From an uncultured Caryophanales bacterium (lineage in GTDB: Bacteria; Bacillota_I; Bacilli_A; RFN20; CAG-826): a stretch of DNA of 15,690 bases. The notes under the pieces are model-generated. The model saw only the letters and a list, made by a program, of their open reading frames with translations, ran no database searches and was not told where the DNA came from. The stretch is taken from contig CAMJEC010000015.1 in NCBI GenBank assembly GCA_946404585.1, forward strand, positions 1 to 15,690, given 5' to 3'. A program made the translations under genes and the position numbers. The first letter of the stretch is position 1. Every line of letters starts with the position of its first letter. Shown here piece after piece: positions 13,658 to 15,690 of the stretch.

Positions 13658-15004
13658 TTATAAGACTATCACGAAATAAATGCGATTTTCTTTGACAGTT
13701 ACAGATATTTTTCCTTTATGTAACTCAACGATTTCTTTAGCAATACTTAGACCAATACCTGAGCCTTCTTTAGAGACAGAATTAGGGCTACGATAGAATC
13801 TTTCGAATAGTTGTTCAGTGTCCATTTCATTGTCTTCAATATCGTTACTAAAGGTAATTTCGATCTTTTTATTTTGGTTCTTTTTAATAGTTAAAGAAGC
13901 TTCACCATTACTCTTAGTGTATTTCAAAGCATTATCAAAGAAGATATAGAATAACTCATTAATGAGATACATATTTCCCTTCATATTGATATCGCTTGGA
14001 ATATCACTATTGAATGATAATTGTTTGCTCTTAAATGTTGGGGCAAATGAATCCACACTTTCACTTGCAAGCTTTGAAAGTGAGAATTCCGCGAATGGAT
14101 AGTTACTAGTATTACCTTCATCTAATCTAGAGAGGGTCACTAGTTGTTTAGTCATAGTGTTTAATCTAATTACTTGATCATGAATAGATTCAGTCCATTC
14201 ACTTTTGCCATGGTCCATTTCTACGAGTTCTAAGTCAGTAGAAATAATGGTTAAAGGCGTCTTTAATTCATGTGATGCATTAGTGATAAATGCTTTTTGT
14301 TTCTTATATGATTCTTCACTAGTTCTAAAGACAAGCTTACTAGATAAAATAATTAAAATAGCCAATACGGTATAGCTTATAACCGCGATAACCATTGAAC
14401 TCATAAAGAAGTTATTAAAGGCGTGATTTCTTTCTGAAGTATCTAAGAAAGCGACATATGTGAACTTTAATTCTCTTTCTTCTGTGATTGGTTGACCACC
14501 TTCAGGATTCATTTCCCAACCTGTCACTACTTCGGCAGTTTCATGAGTGCTCGCTACTTTAAAACGGAGCTTGCCAATTGTGCCTTCGGTTTCACCACTG
14601 TTATAAATCTTCGTAGACATAACTTGACGTAATTCATCATCACTATCACCTGGGGCAATATGATTATAGTCATACCATTCAATACTGCCTTCTTCATTAA
14701 AGACAGTCACAAAGTATTGTTCATTTATTTCTTCTCTTCTTGGATAAAAGCCACCTGGTTGCCATCCACCTGGTTGTCCTTGTTGGCCTGGACCACCACC
14801 TGGTTGCTGATTATTAGGCATTACACCTTTATTAAACAAAACACTTTGATGGGAATATTCAATAATGTTATTCAATGATTCAGTAGTTTCATTTTCTGTT
14901 TTGATATGGTTAGAAACATTAATGGCCGCAATTGTCGCGGCTAAAACAAAAAGAATCGACACTAAGGCCGCAAGTATAAAACGCAATCTAAGTTTCCTAA
15001 TCAT
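13658..15004 (-). CDS. Membrane sensor histidine kinase
   Basis: The protein is 448 residues. Membrane segment 1 (about 7-29) and segment 2 (about 200-225) enclose an extracellular domain of about 170 residues. That domain has a PNNQQPGGGPGQQ / GQPGGWQPGGF stretch (63-86) followed by a small sensor fold (YFVTVFNEEGSIEWYDYNHI). No HAMP domain is visible: the second membrane segment runs almost straight into the H-box FITNASHELKTPLTII with His245. The N-box is NELFYIFFDNALKYTK (Asn358), the F-box LFERFYRSP (399-407) and the G2-box GSGIGLSIAKEI (414-425). The G1-box is degenerate: FSNDIEDNEMD replaces the usual DxGxG, as in a subset of Firmicute kinases. It overlaps the response regulator by 8 bp and has a GGAG site 7 nt before its ATG. 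It probably senses the cell surface or the product of the downstream genes (inference). Confidence 0.92.
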   Translation of the reverse strand: MIRKLRLRFILAALVSILFVLAATIAAINVSNHIKTENETTESLNNIIEYSHQSVLFNKGVMPNNQQPGGGPGQQGQPGGWQPGGFYPRREEINEQYFVTVFNEEGSIEWYDYNHIAPGDSDDELRQVMSTKIYNSGETEGTIGKLRFKVASTHETAEVVTGWEMNPEGGQPITEERELKFTYVAFLDTSERNHAFNNFFMSSMVIAVISYTVLAILIILSSKLVFRTSEESYKKQKAFITNASHELKTPLTIISTDLELVEMDHGKSEWTESIHDQVIRLNTMTKQLVTLSRLDEGNTSNYPFAEFSLSKLASESVDSFAPTFKSKQLSFNSDIPSDINMKGNMYLINELFYIFFDNALKYTKSNGEASLTIKKNQNKKIEITFSNDIEDNEMDTEQLFERFYRSPNSVSKEGSGIGLSIAKEIVELHKGKISVTVKENRIYFVIVL

Positions 15005-15677
15005 CTTTGTACTCCAAGTAATAGCCTTGGTAACGGATTGATTTAATAATTACTTTTGAACCAATACTTTCTAATTTTTTTCTTAAATAGGATATAAATA
15101 CCCACACATTCTCGCTCGTGCTATATGATTCAATATCCCAAACATTCTTAGTAATTGTATCTTGAGAAACAACGTTGCCTTTAGCTTTCATTAATAAAGT
15201 AATAATTTGGAGTTCTTTATTCATTAAAGTAACTTTCTTTTCATTATTAATTAAGCAGCAGTTATTAGAGTCTAAGATAATATCGCCAAATTCTAATTTA
15301 CTTTCTTCTTCATATGTTGGTTGACGACGGAGTAACGCTCTAATACGGGCTAAAAGTTCTTCCACAACGAATGGTTTTGGTAAGTAGTCGTCCGCACCTA
15401 AATCAAGACCATGTATCTTATCTTCTGTTGTAGACTTCGCGGTTAACATGATAATAGGTGTATCAATTTTATTAGTTCTCACTCTTTTTAAAACCTCTAA
15501 GCCATTAATCTTAGGAAGCATAATATCAAGGATGATGACATCGTATTTATATTGATCGATATATAAAAGAGCTTCTTCACCATCAAAAGCACTGTCAACG
15601 ATATAAGAGTTACGCTTAAGAACAGTCGTTAAAGCTTTATTTAGTTGAATGGAGTCTTCTACTAAGAGTAATTTCAT
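14997..15677 (-). CDS. OmpR/PhoB-family response regulator
   Basis: The protein is 226 residues. The receiver domain (1-118) has the acidic pair Glu7-Asp8 in VEDS, the phosphorylation site Asp51 in IILDIMLPKINGL, Thr79 in MLTAK, and Lys101 in LPKPF. The effector domain (about 125-226) is a winged helix ending in ENVWVFISYLRKKLESIG and IKSIRYQGYYLEY, the recognition helix and beta-hairpin wing of the OmpR class. It pairs with the histidine kinase that starts inside its last codons. The start is the ATG at 15675-15677; the window ends 13 nt further on, so its promoter and most of its ribosome-binding region are not visible. The downstream surface-protein genes are the natural candidate targets. 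Confidence 0.94.
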   Translation of the reverse strand: MKLLLVEDSIQLNKALTTVLKRNSYIVDSAFDGEEALLYIDQYKYDVIILDIMLPKINGLEVLKRVRTNKIDTPIIMLTAKSTTEDKIHGLDLGADDYLPKPFVVEELLARIRALLRRQPTYEEESKLEFGDIILDSNNCCLINNEKKVTLMNKELQIITLLMKAKGNVVSQDTITKNVWDIESYSTSENVWVFISYLRKKLESIGSKVIIKSIRYQGYYLEYKDD

Positions 15678-15690
15678 ACTTAAAAAGTAT
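15676..15690. promoter_or_regulatory. Small inverted repeat at the regulator start codon
   Basis: ATACTT and AAGTAT, perfect 6-bp arms separated by 3 nt, end on the regulator ATG. They share the ACTTAAA/TTTAAGT core with the inverted repeat at 13626-13646. A role as operator or translation-blocking hairpin is possible, but the window edge prevents a fuller reading. Confidence 0.3.

Noticed and set aside
1..15690. Prophage or recent mobile island
   Set aside because: No integrase, transposase, phage structural gene, tRNA attachment site or direct-repeat boundary is visible; most genes are ordinary chromosomal types.
1..15690. Mollicute-type genetic code (TGA as Trp)
   Set aside because: All recognised proteins end and read correctly with the standard bacterial code, using TGG for Trp.

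Overview
The window looks like chromosomal DNA from a low-GC, Gram-positive anaerobe of the Bacillota, probably a gut or rumen Bacilli/Erysipelotrichia-type lineage. The signs are AT-rich DNA, strong AGGAG-type ribosome-binding sites, sigma-A-like promoters, the standard code (TGG for Trp, no recoded TGA), a lipoprotein with a lipobox, the MEP isoprenoid pathway, a fermentative D-lactate dehydrogenase, and a VTC/DUF4956/Cthe_2159-type gene set. The assignment is an inference from gene content; no rRNA gene is present.

Left part (1-6343): the N-terminus of ispH is cut by the window edge. It is followed by a small conserved protein of unknown function, a gene-free stretch with a long inverted repeat and a strong terminator, dxs, a Fic-domain protein with a C-terminal winged helix, and a VanZ-like membrane protein, all on the minus strand. 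Five phased copies of a 10-bp motif sit on the fic promoter. A divergent promoter pair between the VanZ-like gene and an HTH-nucleotidyltransferase fusion appears to make nearly leaderless mRNAs. A D-lactate dehydrogenase with a Cys-rich tail converges on the fusion gene, and the two stop codons overlap.

Middle (6344-9851): a 73-residue orphan protein has a 5' UTR whose terminal helix would cover its Shine-Dalgarno site. It is followed by a terminator shared with the convergent plsC-like/zupT pair. Upstream of plsC lies about 1.03 kb without a credible gene but dense with hairpins. It has a TATAAT box at one end and a strong minus-strand terminator at the other. I read it as one very large structured non-coding RNA on the minus strand. 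It contains three diverged tandem units of about 305 nt. Each unit carries a 37-nt hairpin of identical length with compensatory base changes between copies. This is the most interesting object in the window and I cannot assign it to a known RNA class. A very AT-rich, gene-free stretch precedes it.

Right part (9803-15690): a minus-strand operon in the order OmpR-type response regulator, histidine kinase, VTC-domain protein, DUF4956 membrane protein, and a 753-residue lipoprotein with a BIG2 domain and a beta-helical Cthe_2159-like carbohydrate-binding region. It ends in a UUCG-capped hairpin. The kinase ectodomain and the lipoprotein share a Gly/Gln/Pro-rich segment, which suggests that the two-component system and the surface protein belong to one functional unit, probably in building or sensing the cell surface or an extracellular polymer.
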